From assembly GCA_013150915.1 (NCBI GenBank), contig JAADJE010000074.1:1-38148 (forward strand): a DNA stretch of 38,148 bases. The letters run 5' to 3'. The notes beneath the pieces were generated by a model, which searched no databases, had not been told where the DNA came from, and was given only the letters and a program-made list of their open reading frames with translations. Positions 1 through 9,019 of this stretch are shown here, one piece after another (positions within the stretch are counted from its first letter, which is position 1; each line of letters starts with the position of its first letter). The DNA is from Gammaproteobacteria bacterium (GTDB lineage: Bacteria; Pseudomonadota; Gammaproteobacteria; BMS3Bbin11). The translations under genes and the position numbers were made by a program.

Positions 1-161
1 AACCAGTACTGTTCGATAAATGCAATATGCGCAAGATGCCAGCCTAACGGACTGAGATCAGGGTGGTACTGAATACGTGGTTCATCCACAGAACAGGAGA
101 AAAACTGTTTTATCAGCCGACCATGCAAAGACGATAGTCGATCTGAAAGCACTTTATTCAC
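1..161 (-). CDS. egtB: EgtB, ergothioneine sulfoxide synthase (N-terminal 53 codons, runs off left edge)
   Basis: EgtB is the iron-dependent enzyme that joins trimethylhistidine (hercynine) to a cysteine thiol as a sulfoxide. The frame read leftward from a GTG at 161 stays open to the window edge. It encodes a DinB-type N-terminal segment with YHPDLSPLGWHLAHIAF at about residues 32-48, typical of EgtB; the second His of HLAH is the expected first iron ligand. The catalytic HxHxE and the formylglycine-generating-enzyme-like domain lie outside the window. GTG 161 is chosen because an in-frame TGA lies two codons upstream; a second GTG three codons downstream is possible. The start codon lies inside the 9-bp duplication that flanks a MITE, which now separates this gene from egtC. 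The family assignment rests on a short segment plus the egtC/egtD neighbours. Confidence 0.8.
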   Translation of the reverse strand, partial: MNKVLSDRLSSLHGRLIKQFFSCSVDEPRIQYHPDLSPLGWHLAHIAFIEQYW

Positions 162-165
162 AAAT
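157..165. repeat. MITE copy 1 target-site duplication, left
   Basis: TTCACAAAT, identical to 340-348. On the minus strand it reads ATTTGTGAA and carries the GTG start of egtB. Confidence 0.85.
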
Positions 166-339
166 CACCGCTGTCCCGTTAACCTGATCTTATTTTGCTG
201 TCGTTGTCGTCGTGCTTGGGATGCAGGGAACCCAATGGGGTTGTCATTCCGGCGCAGGCCGGAATCCAGCAGTTTCAAGGACTTACTGGATACCGGGTCA
301 AGCCCGGCATGACGATGTGGCGTTAACGGGACAGCCGTG
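166..339. mobile_element. 174-bp MITE, copy 1 (egtC/egtB junction)
   Basis: The ends are near-perfect inverted repeats of 18 bp: CACCGCTGTCCCGTTAAC on the left and the matching GTTAACGGGACAGCCGTG on the right. A 9-bp direct repeat TTCACAAAT flanks it (157-165 and 340-348), read as a target-site duplication. It has no coding capacity. Inside are two palindromes, TTCCGGC/GCCGGAA (247-264) and CCGGG/CCCGG (293-307). A second copy in opposite orientation lies at 27553-27726 and has the same length. Movement in trans by an IS with similar ends is inferred; an IS4-like 9-bp duplicating element would fit but none is in the window. Confidence 0.9.
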
Positions 340-348
340 TTCACAAAT
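340..348. repeat. MITE copy 1 target-site duplication, right
   Basis: TTCACAAAT, identical to 157-165. On the minus strand it carries the TGA stop codon of egtC. Confidence 0.85.
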
Positions 349-1120
349 GTATTTTTTCCGGCTCATTACAGACATCAAAAATCATTAATGACTGAGCTGC
401 TACTTCTGTCCAGTCATCATCATCTGTCAACGGCTCAGAAGCGACAAGGCTTCCGCCAGGGAAAAGCGGTGGATTTACCGAATAATATAATGAAGGACAG
501 TTACCATTGATTGCACATCGCAAGGCCCAGACTTTTCCGGGTATAGCGATGATAATATTCAATAGACCCCGTTCATCCTTTAACCATCTTTTTAGGCGGG
601 CAACCAGTTCAATCAAAACAGAAGCCGGATCATTACTACCCGTTTCCCACATGATCTGCTTGAATAGGATAAACAGGTGCTCTGAATCGGTATTGCCTTC
701 AATCAAATCTTCAAACTCAGGCTTAAATTCACGCCGCAGACATGACCTTAACGTCCGGGAAAATTGATTTATGTAACCATTGTGCATGAAATGAAACTTT
801 TCATCCGCATAGGGCATAGTATTAGCAAGGTTAATCGGGATATTTGTGGTCGCGCTACGCACTACCGCTACCCACGTTTCAGATTCAAGCCCACGACCTA
901 GCTCTGGAAGGTTCGGGTCCGTCCAGATAGGCATGGTCTGGCGATACCGTAACGGCTTACCAAGCTGATCGAACCAGCCAAAACCGTAACCGTCTGCATT
1001 AAGCCTGGCTTCCATCATTTCTCTTGGTGCCCAGGATTGTTTCACCAAACTATGCTCCGGCTTGAGTAGCAATTCTTCAAGTCGCAGGGCCGGACCGATA
1101 TAAGCTGCAAGTCTGCACAT
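341..1120 (-). CDS. egtC: EgtC-like class II glutamine amidotransferase
   Basis: EgtC removes the gamma-glutamyl group from the sulfoxide made by EgtB when gamma-glutamylcysteine is the sulfur donor. The 259-residue protein begins MCRLAAYIG, placing the Ntn nucleophile Cys at position 2 after Met removal. It also shows the family motifs NADGYGFGWF (about 41-50), a R-S-x-T segment near residue 89, HNGYI (about 113-117) and GNTDSEHLF (about 141-149). Length is normal. It ends in TTG TGA immediately beside the MITE, so its C-terminus is intact. It shares a 75-bp divergent promoter region with egtD. YafJ-type amidotransferases look similar; the egtB and egtD neighbours favour EgtC. Keeping EgtC implies that EgtB here uses gamma-Glu-Cys rather than free cysteine, an inference from the family. 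Confidence 0.88.
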   Translation of the reverse strand: MCRLAAYIGPALRLEELLLKPEHSLVKQSWAPREMMEARLNADGYGFGWFDQLGKPLRYRQTMPIWTDPNLPELGRGLESETWVAVVRSATTNIPINLANTMPYADEKFHFMHNGYINQFSRTLRSCLRREFKPEFEDLIEGNTDSEHLFILFKQIMWETGSNDPASVLIELVARLKRWLKDERGLLNIIIAIPGKVWALRCAINGNCPSLYYSVNPPLFPGGSLVASEPLTDDDDWTEVAAQSLMIFDVCNEPEKIHL

Positions 1121-1195
1121 AATATTTTTAGGAACTTAGTTATTTATGTCTGGTCATTCAGTATAGTGAAAAAAAATTAAAAACAAAGGAAAGCC

Positions 1196-2206
1196 ATGCA
1201 GGAAGCAGTAGAATTAGATACAGGACGATTCCAGTTAAATCGATTATCATCAGCCCAGCACCGGGATTCCCTTGCTGAGGATGTTCGTCATGGGCTAATG
1301 TCAGAGCCTCGGGTACTGCTACCAAAATACTTCTATGACGAGCGTGGTTCAAAGCTATTTGATCAGATATGCCAGACTGAGGAGTATTATCTGACGCGCA
1401 CAGAATCAATCCTTCTGAAAAAGCATGCCGATGAAATCATTGCAATAACACGTCCCACTGCCATTGTTGAATATGGCAGTGGGACATCAGAAAAAACGGA
1501 ACTCCTCATCCAGGCGGCTCACCAACAATATGCCGGGTTGCACTACCTGCCACTGGATGTCTGCGAAGAAATTCTTGTTGAAGCCGGCGATCGCCTGATT
1601 GAAAGATATCCCGAGTTATCTATTGATGCCTGGCATGGCGACTTTCTGGATGGGATGGATCATTTCAAGAATGGCCATAAACGTAGCCTCTATGTATTTC
1701 TTGGCAGCTCATTGGGTAATTTTTCTGAGAATGAAGCAATTGGATTTCTCAGGGGTGTAAGGAATACCATTAAAGACAGCGACTGGTTTCTTCTAGGTGT
1801 TGACATGGTCAAGGATCATGCTATTTTAAATGCCGCCTATAATGATAACAGGGGCCACACAGCGGCCTTCAACCTGAACGTACTCAATGTTCTTAACCAG
1901 GCGCTTGATGGCAACTTTAACAAGGGAAAGTTTAAACACCAGGCCTTTTTTGATACTGAACATTCCCGTATCGAAATGCGATTGCTGTCCTGTTGTCAGC
2001 AAACCGTGACGCTTCATGACATAGATCTAAAAATTGAATTTGAAGAAGGGGAACACATCGTAACGGAGTACAGTCGTAAATATACAGCAGATTCCATACG
2101 GCAATTATTGAGCAAAGCAGGATTTAAACCACAAAACATCTATACAGGCAATAATAATGAATTTATGTTAATTCTTTCCAGTTGTTCAGAGGCCGATGAG
2201 AGATGA
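1196..2206 (+). CDS. egtD: EgtD, L-histidine N-alpha-methyltransferase
   Basis: EgtD trimethylates the alpha-amino group of histidine with three SAM molecules to make hercynine, the first committed step of ergothioneine synthesis. The 336-residue protein has the family signature PKYFYDERGSKLFDQI (about 43-58) followed by TEEYYLTRTE, the SAM site VEYGSGTSEKT (91-101), LGSSLGNF with the conserved Asn, and EYS at 291-293, matching the Glu and Ser that in the mycobacterial enzyme tune histidine binding. An AAAGGAAAG ribosome site lies just upstream of ATG 1196. It is divergent from egtC. The UMF1 transporter gene starts 18 nt after its stop, so the two are probably one transcript. Confidence 0.95.
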   Translation: MQEAVELDTGRFQLNRLSSAQHRDSLAEDVRHGLMSEPRVLLPKYFYDERGSKLFDQICQTEEYYLTRTESILLKKHADEIIAITRPTAIVEYGSGTSEKTELLIQAAHQQYAGLHYLPLDVCEEILVEAGDRLIERYPELSIDAWHGDFLDGMDHFKNGHKRSLYVFLGSSLGNFSENEAIGFLRGVRNTIKDSDWFLLGVDMVKDHAILNAAYNDNRGHTAAFNLNVLNVLNQALDGNFNKGKFKHQAFFDTEHSRIEMRLLSCCQQTVTLHDIDLKIEFEEGEHIVTEYSRKYTADSIRQLLSKAGFKPQNIYTGNNNEFMLILSSCSEADER

Positions 2207-2224
2207 AAACATAGATAATAGCGC

Positions 2225-3535
2225 ATGACTCTCACCATCAGGGAATTAGCTCCACGCAGAGAACTCATCTCATGGGCGATGTATGACTTTGCCAATTCCG
2301 GCTATACAACAGTAGTCTTAACGGCAATTTTCAGTGCCTATTTCGTTGGGGTTATCGCCGCCACGGCAGATGGCACTATCGATGGCACAGGAACCCTGTT
2401 GTGGAGTATGACCATAGGTGTTGCCAATCTATTGATACTTATTACGGCTCCTGTCCTTGGTGCAATTGCAGACTACTCCGCATCGAAAAAGAAAATGCTT
2501 GCCTATGCCACCGTAGGTTGCATAGCGATGACGATTCTGCTGGGATTTACCGGGCCGGACCAGCTTTTACTCAGTATGATTTTTCTGGCCGGCTCAGCCT
2601 TTTTGTTTGGTACGGGTGAGAATCTTATTGCTGCTTTTCTGCCTGAAATTGCCCCGCCGGATAAAGTTGGTAAGGTATCGGGCCTGTCCTGGGCACTGGG
2701 ATATATCGGTGGATTACTGGTACTCGCCGTGAGCCTGGCCTATATCGAGGCAGTCAAGTCACTGGGGCAAACAGCGGAACAATATGTCCCGGTCACTTTA
2801 TGGATTACTGCCCTGGTCTTTGCCATGGCCTCCGCACCCACCTTTCTCTTCTTGAAAGAAAGACAACAGGCTAGCCAGGATTTACCTGCTTCCATTTCCA
2901 GTTATACTCGAATCGGTTTTTTGAGACTGCGACAAACTCTGCAGCACAGACACCAGTTTCGTGACCTGTTTCGTTTCCTTCTGGCATTGTGTATTTTCAG
3001 CAGCGGCGTCTACACCGTTATCGTCATTGCAGCCATTTATGCCCAGGAAGTCATGTACTTCTCCACCACAGAAAACATCATCATGATCATGGTGGTTAAC
3101 ATCACCGCTGCGATAGGCGCATTTTTCTTTGGCCTGTTTCAGGATCAACTGGGGGCTAAACGCACCCTGGAACTGACATTATTAATATGGATACTCGCCA
3201 TTACCATCGCATGGCAAGGTGAGACAAAGACTCAATTCTGGATTGCCGCAAATTTAATTGGTCTGGCCATGGGATCTAGCCAGTCTGCCGGACGCGCCCT
3301 GGTGGCCCTGTTTGCCCCGGTTGGCCGCTCGGCTGAGTTTTTTGGCCTGTGGGGCCTGTCAATCAAACTGGCCGCCATCATCGGCCCCATAAGCTATGGA
3401 CTCATCGCCTGGTACAGTGGGGGCAACCACCGCCAGGCCATATTCTCTACGTTGATGTTTTTTGTTATTGGCTTAATCGTCCTGTTTACTGTTAATGAAA
3501 AACGTGGGCGAGAAGCGGCTATGGTTGGGGAATAA
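2225..3535 (+). CDS. MFS transporter, UMF1/Atg22-like family
   Basis: This is a 436-residue inner-membrane protein with about twelve hydrophobic segments. The N-terminal SWAMYDFANSGYTTVV (about 16-31) is the hallmark of the UMF1 (Atg22-like) branch of the major facilitator superfamily. GAIADYSASKKK (about 79-90) is the loop after TM2, and a cytoplasmic central loop around residues 210-245 precedes the second half. Substrates of bacterial UMF1 proteins are largely unknown; yeast Atg22 exports amino acids from the vacuole. The gene follows egtD by 18 nt with no terminator between them, so transport of ergothioneine, hercynine or histidine is a fair guess but unproven. Confidence 0.85.
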   Translation: MTLTIRELAPRRELISWAMYDFANSGYTTVVLTAIFSAYFVGVIAATADGTIDGTGTLLWSMTIGVANLLILITAPVLGAIADYSASKKKMLAYATVGCIAMTILLGFTGPDQLLLSMIFLAGSAFLFGTGENLIAAFLPEIAPPDKVGKVSGLSWALGYIGGLLVLAVSLAYIEAVKSLGQTAEQYVPVTLWITALVFAMASAPTFLFLKERQQASQDLPASISSYTRIGFLRLRQTLQHRHQFRDLFRFLLALCIFSSGVYTVIVIAAIYAQEVMYFSTTENIIMIMVVNITAAIGAFFFGLFQDQLGAKRTLELTLLIWILAITIAWQGETKTQFWIAANLIGLAMGSSQSAGRALVALFAPVGRSAEFFGLWGLSIKLAAIIGPISYGLIAWYSGGNHRQAIFSTLMFFVIGLIVLFTVNEKRGREAAMVGE

Positions 3536-3611
3536 ATAGAGACAGTTTCCAGAAATTTTGATTTTTTTACTGAACGTTGAACTCTGAAAAATGAGCACTT
3601 TCATTTCCAAT

Positions 3612-3640
3612 CTTGGAACTCATTCTATCTACCCCCATAT
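3612..3640 (+). promoter_or_regulatory. Sigma32 (RpoH) heat-shock promoter for clpB
   Basis: The -35 element CTTGGAA (3612-3618) and -10 element CCCCATAT (3633-3640) are separated by 14 nt. They match the RpoH consensus (CTTGAAA, CCCCATNT) with one mismatch, 36 nt upstream of the clpB ATG. The position and known heat-shock control of clpB support the call. Confidence 0.85.
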
Positions 3641-3676
3641 AATGTGCAGAAAATATATATTTGAGGATTTAAAACC

Positions 3677-6268
3677 ATGCGAATGGATAAACTAACCAGT
3701 AAATTTCAGATGGCGATTGCGGATGCGCAGAGCCTGGCGGTTGGGCGTGATAATCAATACATAGAACCGGTTCATCTGATGGCTGCCCTGATGGATCAGG
3801 AAGGGGGTAGCATACGCCCTATTCTGGCGCAGTCTGGCGTCAATATAGCCGCTTTACGTTCCAATCTGGATGCTGCACTGGATCGTCTCGCTACGGTAGA
3901 AGGAACAGCGGGTGAAGTCCATCTTTCTAGTGACCTCGGCCGACTGCTTAATGTTACCGATAAGCTGGCACAAAAGCGAAATGACCAGTATATCTCCAGT
4001 GAACTTTTTGTCCTCGCAGCGGTAGATGATAAAAACATGCTTGGTGACCTTTTGCGCAAAGCAGGTGCCATTCGTGGTGCGATAGAAAAAACGATTGATG
4101 ATGTGCGTGGGGGTGAAAATATCGACGACCCTAACGCGGAAGAACAGCGCCAGGCACTGCAGAAATACACCATTGATATGACCGAACGTGCTGAGCAGAA
4201 TAAACTTGACCCGGTGATTGGGCGCGATGATGAAATTCGCCGTACTATTCAAGTATTACAACGCCGTACAAAGAACAACCCGGTACTGATTGGTGAACCC
4301 GGAGTCGGTAAAACAGCTATTCTTGAAGGCCTGGCTCAACGCATCGTCAACAATGAGGTCCCCGAAGGTATGCGTGGCAAACGTTTGCTCTCACTTGACC
4401 TCGGGGCTCTGATAGCCGGTGCAAAATTCCGTGGTGAATTTGAGGAACGACTGAAGGCTGTACTGAATGACCTGGCCAAGCAAGAAGGCAATGTCATTTT
4501 GTTCATTGATGAATTACATACCATGGTGGGTGCTGGCAAGGCAGAAGGTTCTATGGACGCCGGCAATATGTTGAAACCGGCGCTGGCTCGTGGTGAGTTG
4601 CATTGTGTTGGCGCGACCACGTTGAACGAATACCGTGAATATGTCGAAAAGGATGCCGCACTTGAACGTCGTTTTCAGAAAGTACTGGTCAATGAACCCA
4701 GTGTTGAAGACACGATTGCCATCCTTCGTGGACTGCAGGAACGCTATGAGGTTCATCACGGTGTCGATATTTCCGATCCGGCTTTGGTTGCCGCCGCCAC
4801 GCTGTCCCATCGCTATATCGCAGATCGCAACCTCCCAGATAAAGCGATTGATCTGATTGACGAAGCCGGTGCCATGATTCGTATGGAGATCGATTCCAAG
4901 CCGGAAGAAATGGACAAGCTTGATCGTCGCCTGATTCAGCTCAAGATCGAGCGTGAGGCAGTAAAGAAAGATACCGATGATGCATCAAAAAAACGCCTGG
5001 TCGATCTGGAGGCAGAAATCTCTGAGCTGGAGAGAAGATACTCCGATCTGGATGAAATCTGGAAAGCGGAGAAATCCTCTGTACAAGGTGCAACCCATAT
5101 CAAGGAAGAACTGGAAAACGCTCGCAATGAACTTGAAAATGCCCGCCGTGCTGGTGATCTGGGTCGCATGTCAGAGATTCAATACGGACGTATTCCTGAA
5201 TTAGAAAACCAGCTGGAAAGAGCCGAGGCAGCTGCTGAAAACACAGAAATGACCCTGCTGCGAAACAAGGTCACCGAAGAGGAAATAGCCGAAATTGTCT
5301 CGAAATGGACAGGCATTCCTGTTTCGAAGATGCTGGAAGGCGAGCGTGACAAACTACTTCGAATGGAGGATGCCCTCGGTAAACGTGTCATCGGTCAGTC
5401 AGAAGCTATCATCGCCGTTTCAAATGCCATCCGGCGCTCACGTGCTGGTCTGTCTGACCCCAATCGACCAACAGGCTCTTTCCTGTTTCTCGGGCCAACA
5501 GGTGTCGGTAAAACCGAACTGACCAAGGCACTGGCTAATTTCATGTTTGATACAGAGGAAGCCATGATTCGAATTGACATGTCCGAATTTATGGAGAAAC
5601 ACTCTGTTGCACGTCTGATTGGCGCCCCGCCCGGCTATGTCGGCTACGAAGAAGGGGGGTACCTGACTGAGACTGTGCGTAGGAAGCCTTATGCCGTTAT
5701 TCTTCTTGATGAGATAGAAAAAGCGCATCCAGACGTCTTCAACATCCTTCTGCAAGTCATGGATGAAGGCCGCCTGACAGATGGTCATGGCAGGACAGTC
5801 GATTTCCGCAATACCGTCATTATTATGACCTCCAATATGGGCTCTGATATCATTCAGGAAATGTCCGGTGAGGATAACTACGCACAAATGAAGGAATCCG
5901 TACTCAATATCGTTGGGACACACTTCCGCCCTGAATTCATCAACCGAATTGATGAAATCGTCGTTTTCCATCCGCTGAATCGTGAGCAGTTGCGAGGCAT
6001 CGCCGTAATCCAGACGCAATATCTTGGCAATCGGCTGACAGACAGGGATATTGAATTGAAATTCACAGAGGCTGCACTCGACCTTATCGCTGCAGAAGGC
6101 TATGACCCGGTTTACGGTGCCAGGCCACTGAAACGCGCGATACAAAATGAGGTAGAGAACCCTCTCGCTCAGGAGATCCTGGCCGGGAAATTCCTGCCGG
6201 GTGACCGGATTGAAGTCGATGCGGCAGATGGCGTGTTCATCTTCAACAAAAATCAGGAAGAAACCTAA
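3677..6268 (+). CDS. clpB: ClpB disaggregase
   Basis: ClpB is the hexameric Hsp100 ATPase that pulls apart aggregated proteins together with DnaK. The 863 residues match the usual length. Order of domains: N-domain (1-about 145), first AAA+ module with Walker A GEPGVGKT (206-213) and Walker B FIDELH, the coiled-coil M-domain (about 410-525) that contacts DnaK, and the second AAA+ module with GPTGVGKTE and LLDEIEKAH, followed by the sensor region [15 protein letters not shown]. The aromatic pore loop motif [12 protein letters not shown] in module 1 and GYVGYEEGG in module 2 are intact. GAGGATT precedes ATG 3677. Transcription probably starts from the sigma32 promoter just upstream. In Escherichia coli clpB follows bamD-rluD-pgeF; here it lies apart from that cluster, with intervening genes. 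Confidence 0.98.
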   Translation: MRMDKLTSKFQMAIADAQSLAVGRDNQYIEPVHLMAALMDQEGGSIRPILAQSGVNIAALRSNLDAALDRLATVEGTAGEVHLSSDLGRLLNVTDKLAQKRNDQYISSELFVLAAVDDKNMLGDLLRKAGAIRGAIEKTIDDVRGGENIDDPNAEEQRQALQKYTIDMTERAEQNKLDPVIGRDDEIRRTIQVLQRRTKNNPVLIGEPGVGKTAILEGLAQRIVNNEVPEGMRGKRLLSLDLGALIAGAKFRGEFEERLKAVLNDLAKQEGNVILFIDELHTMVGAGKAEGSMDAGNMLKPALARGELHCVGATTLNEYREYVEKDAALERRFQKVLVNEPSVEDTIAILRGLQERYEVHHGVDISDPALVAAATLSHRYIADRNLPDKAIDLIDEAGAMIRMEIDSKPEEMDKLDRRLIQLKIEREAVKKDTDDASKKRLVDLEAEISELERRYSDLDEIWKAEKSSVQGATHIKEELENARNELENARRAGDLGRMSEIQYGRIPELENQLERAEAAAENTEMTLLRNKVTEEEIAEIVSKWTGIPVSKMLEGERDKLLRMEDALGKRVIGQSEAIIAVSNAIRRSRAGLSDPNRPTGSFLFLGPTGVGKTELTKALANFMFDTEEAMIRIDMSEFMEKHSVARLIGAPPGYVGYEEGGYLTETVRRKPYAVILLDEIEKAHPDVFNILLQVMDEGRLTDGHGRTVDFRNTVIIMTSNMGSDIIQEMSGEDNYAQMKESVLNIVGTHFRPEFINRIDEIVVFHPLNREQLRGIAVIQTQYLGNRLTDRDIELKFTEAALDLIAAEGYDPVYGARPLKRAIQNEVENPLAQEILAGKFLPGDRIEVDAADGVFIFNKNQEET

Positions 6269-6272
6269 AATC

Positions 6273-6406
6273 TTTCACCACTGAAGACACAGAGAGCACA
6301 GAGGTAACCCTGCAAGAACTGTATACGTTAGGGTGAAGGTTTCTACACTAATCACAAAACAACAAGCCTTTTTCTTTCTCTGTGTCCTCCCTGTCCTGTG
6401 CTGAAG
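6273..6406. repeat. CACAGAG palindromic repeat, copy 1
   Basis: The left arm (6273-6304; TTTCACCACTGAAGACACAG and on) and the right arm (about 6374-6406), read on the opposite strand, both resemble the consensus CACCACAGAGGACACAGAG. The interior is unrelated. It lies between clpB and the DUF748 gene. A better-preserved relative is at 16442-16566. Such CACAGAG arms are widely dispersed in gammaproteobacterial intergenic DNA; their function is unknown. Confidence 0.55.
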
Positions 6407-6451
6407 ATCTTTTGATGCAATGGCTGTTGGACTTCCTGTAAGATCTTCGCT

Positions 6452-9001
6452 ATGACTAATAATAATAAAAAATCAGCTAAACCAATCTGGGAAAGAAGCT
6501 GGTTTCGTGTAATTTCTGTTTTTGTCATTATTATTGTGCTTATTTTAACGGCACTGCCTTTCATCATTAGCAATACAATGAAGTCCTGGTTGCTGGAAAA
6601 TGTTGCTGACAGTGTTTCCATAGAAAATATCGACTTCAATCCGTTCACCGGTACAGCAACGGTCTATGGACTCGATGTGAGAATTAATGATCACACGGTT
6701 ATTTCAAGTTCCAGGATATACCTGGATGTCAGTCTTGCGGCCTTATTCAAAAAGGGTATTATTATAAAAACCGCGGCGCTGGACAAAGTTGGGGTCACTA
6801 TTGAACAAACTGCTGATGGCAAGCTTCGCATCGGTAACCTCCTGATAAGCTCAAACAAGACACCCGGCGGAGAGACCGGAAAGGAAACAAAGAAAAAGAT
6901 TATCTGGTGGCTGAGCCTGGGGACAATCGCTCTCAATGAGAGCGTGATACAGTATGTAAGTCCTCAGCTAACAACCCGTCTCTTTCTCGACAGTGTTACC
7001 CTGCAGAATCTAACGACGAAACCGGGTAAGCAGTCTGCAAAACTCGACCTGAAAGCCCACTTCAACAAATCAGACATTAATGCCGGAATACGCCTGGATC
7101 AGTTAACGCCTGAACTGAAGGCTGGGGGGAACATCTCGATTCAGGGTATTGACCTCAGTGAATTTGCCGGGCTAACTACCGACTTACTTAACAGGTTTGC
7201 TGGCCTCATTGACCTGTCAGGCAAATTTTCAGTCTCTAGCTCACCGGATAAGGGCCTTGCTGCCAACTACACCGGCAACACCACAATAAATACCCTCAAT
7301 GTGGGCACTAAGAATTTTGCTATAGCGAGTACTAAACTTAAGTGGGACGGGAATCTGTCGTTTAAAAATCAACCAGACAGCCCTCTGAAAATAATCAAAC
7401 TTGACGGCAAGCTGAATGCTAAAGAACTCGCACTCGACCTGGCTAAACAGAATCTCTCTATCCAGCAACAGGAAATAAGCCTGAATCCCCAACTGTCATT
7501 GCAAATAACAAATGAAGTAACCGGCTTAAACGCTACTATGAATATTCAGGCCAGGGGAACACTTATAAGGGACACAGCTAACGAACTGACCCTATTGACT
7601 ATTAACGACCTGGATGTAGAGGGTGTCCAGGCAAAGAGTCTTAAGCGGGTAACAATCAACAGCATTACTGTTAAGGAAACAGGCCTTATACAAAAACAGG
7701 CTAGCAAGTCGCCTGCCATCGCCATAGGTGAGAGCATTATCACTGACCTCAATTATGATGGCAACGGACTGGCAATGCGGAACGTAGTGATGGGTAAACT
7801 GACAGCCAGTTTTGTGCGCGATAAAGAGGGTTCAATCAATGTCATCAGTGACTTACAGGCATCAGATGAGGCCAGCAAAGAGTTTGGCGCAAAGAGAGGG
7901 GCAGAAATAAGGCAAACTCAGGCCAGTCCCGAAAAAGCGCCTTCTAGCCAATCTTTTGGGATCAAAATTTCTGAACTCAGTGTCGAGGACAACAGCAAGA
8001 TTCGATTTACCGATAAAACGGTCTCACCTGCCTTTGAATCTACGCTTGATATCGCTACCCTGAAAATTACGGACATGGACAGCAATAAGCCTGATCAGGC
8101 CGCTACAATCAAGCTGGATGGCAAACTTAACAATTACGCCACATTGGCCGTCGACGGCTCGCTCAACCCTTTTGAGAAGCCACCTGGCATCGACCTCAAG
8201 ATCAATCTTGATAACCTGAATATGGTTACATTGTCACCGTATACCGTCTCATCGACAGGTTATTTAATTCGCGCTGGCCAGCTTGACTTCGATTCAAAAA
8301 TTTTGATTAGTGATGGCAGAATCAATGCAAAAAATTCCTTTTTCATGAAAAAACTCAGGATGGACGAGGCGGATGCAACAATCGTCAGGAAAAATACAGG
8401 CAGCATAGGGATGCCACTGGACAAGGCACTCAGTATGTTGCGTGACAAGAATGATAATATTAAGCTTGAAATACCCATCGACGGTAAGCTAAATGAAATC
8501 GATATTGGAATTGGCCAGGTTCTCAGTACAGTGTTAAAAAAGGCCACAACAGTGGGGATGAAAACCTATCTTCTTTATGCTTTTCAACCCTATGGCGCAT
8601 TAATTATGGTGGGTCAGGCCGTTGGCAAGCAGGCGGGAAAAATAAATCTCGACCCCGTCGTATTTGAAGCAGGCGATAGTGTCCTGAGCAGCAGGCATAA
8701 AGACTATCTGGGGAAATTGGGCAAGGTCATGCTGGACAGGCCTAAAATTGATGTGCAGATCTGTGCATACACAACCGCTACTGACCTGTCTCTTACAACG
8801 GGTTCGTCAAAAGAAAAAAGTCCTGCTGGATTGTCTCAACGACAGATTGATAAATTACGTAAGCTCGGCTCAATGAGACAAAAAGCAATTAAGGATTATC
8901 TGGTTTCAAAATTCAAAATCAATGATGGACGCCTGATTCTATGTGCACCTCAATACGACGACAGCAACAATGCCAAACCCAGAGTAGAATTACTCATTTA
9001 G
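6452..9001 (+). CDS. DUF748/AsmA-like envelope protein with OmpA-like C-terminus
   Basis: An 849-residue protein with one N-terminal membrane anchor (about residues 18-41) and a long periplasmic part. The start SVSIENIDFNPFTGTATVYGLDV (about 55-77) is typical of DUF748 proteins, relatives of the AsmA/YhdP/TamB bridge-like lipid-transport superfamily. Repeated beta-strand-rich segments follow. The last 130 residues (from about VVFEAGDSVLSS) resemble an OmpA-type peptidoglycan-binding fold ending in PRVELLI. By family it may form a periplasmic groove that moves lipid between membranes or supports the envelope, but no function is proven for this subgroup. The ribosome site at ATG 6452 is weak. 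The next gene starts 18 nt after its stop. Confidence 0.8.
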   Translation: MTNNNKKSAKPIWERSWFRVISVFVIIIVLILTALPFIISNTMKSWLLENVADSVSIENIDFNPFTGTATVYGLDVRINDHTVISSSRIYLDVSLAALFKKGIIIKTAALDKVGVTIEQTADGKLRIGNLLISSNKTPGGETGKETKKKIIWWLSLGTIALNESVIQYVSPQLTTRLFLDSVTLQNLTTKPGKQSAKLDLKAHFNKSDINAGIRLDQLTPELKAGGNISIQGIDLSEFAGLTTDLLNRFAGLIDLSGKFSVSSSPDKGLAANYTGNTTINTLNVGTKNFAIASTKLKWDGNLSFKNQPDSPLKIIKLDGKLNAKELALDLAKQNLSIQQQEISLNPQLSLQITNEVTGLNATMNIQARGTLIRDTANELTLLTINDLDVEGVQAKSLKRVTINSITVKETGLIQKQASKSPAIAIGESIITDLNYDGNGLAMRNVVMGKLTASFVRDKEGSINVISDLQASDEASKEFGAKRGAEIRQTQASPEKAPSSQSFGIKISELSVEDNSKIRFTDKTVSPAFESTLDIATLKITDMDSNKPDQAATIKLDGKLNNYATLAVDGSLNPFEKPPGIDLKINLDNLNMVTLSPYTVSSTGYLIRAGQLDFDSKILISDGRINAKNSFFMKKLRMDEADATIVRKNTGSIGMPLDKALSMLRDKNDNIKLEIPIDGKLNEIDIGIGQVLSTVLKKATTVGMKTYLLYAFQPYGALIMVGQAVGKQAGKINLDPVVFEAGDSVLSSRHKDYLGKLGKVMLDRPKIDVQICAYTTATDLSLTTGSSKEKSPAGLSQRQIDKLRKLGSMRQKAIKDYLVSKFKINDGRLILCAPQYDDSNNAKPRVELLI

Positions 9002-9019
9002 GCACAGGCTCGGGCTAAT

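Noticed and set aside
3536-3611. Rho-independent terminator after the UMF1 gene
   Set aside because: There is a T-run near 3560 but no GC-rich stem before it.
5438-6145. 235-codon ORF antisense to clpB
   Set aside because: It is a shadow of the conserved clpB reading frame, with no family signature and no own promoter or ribosome site.
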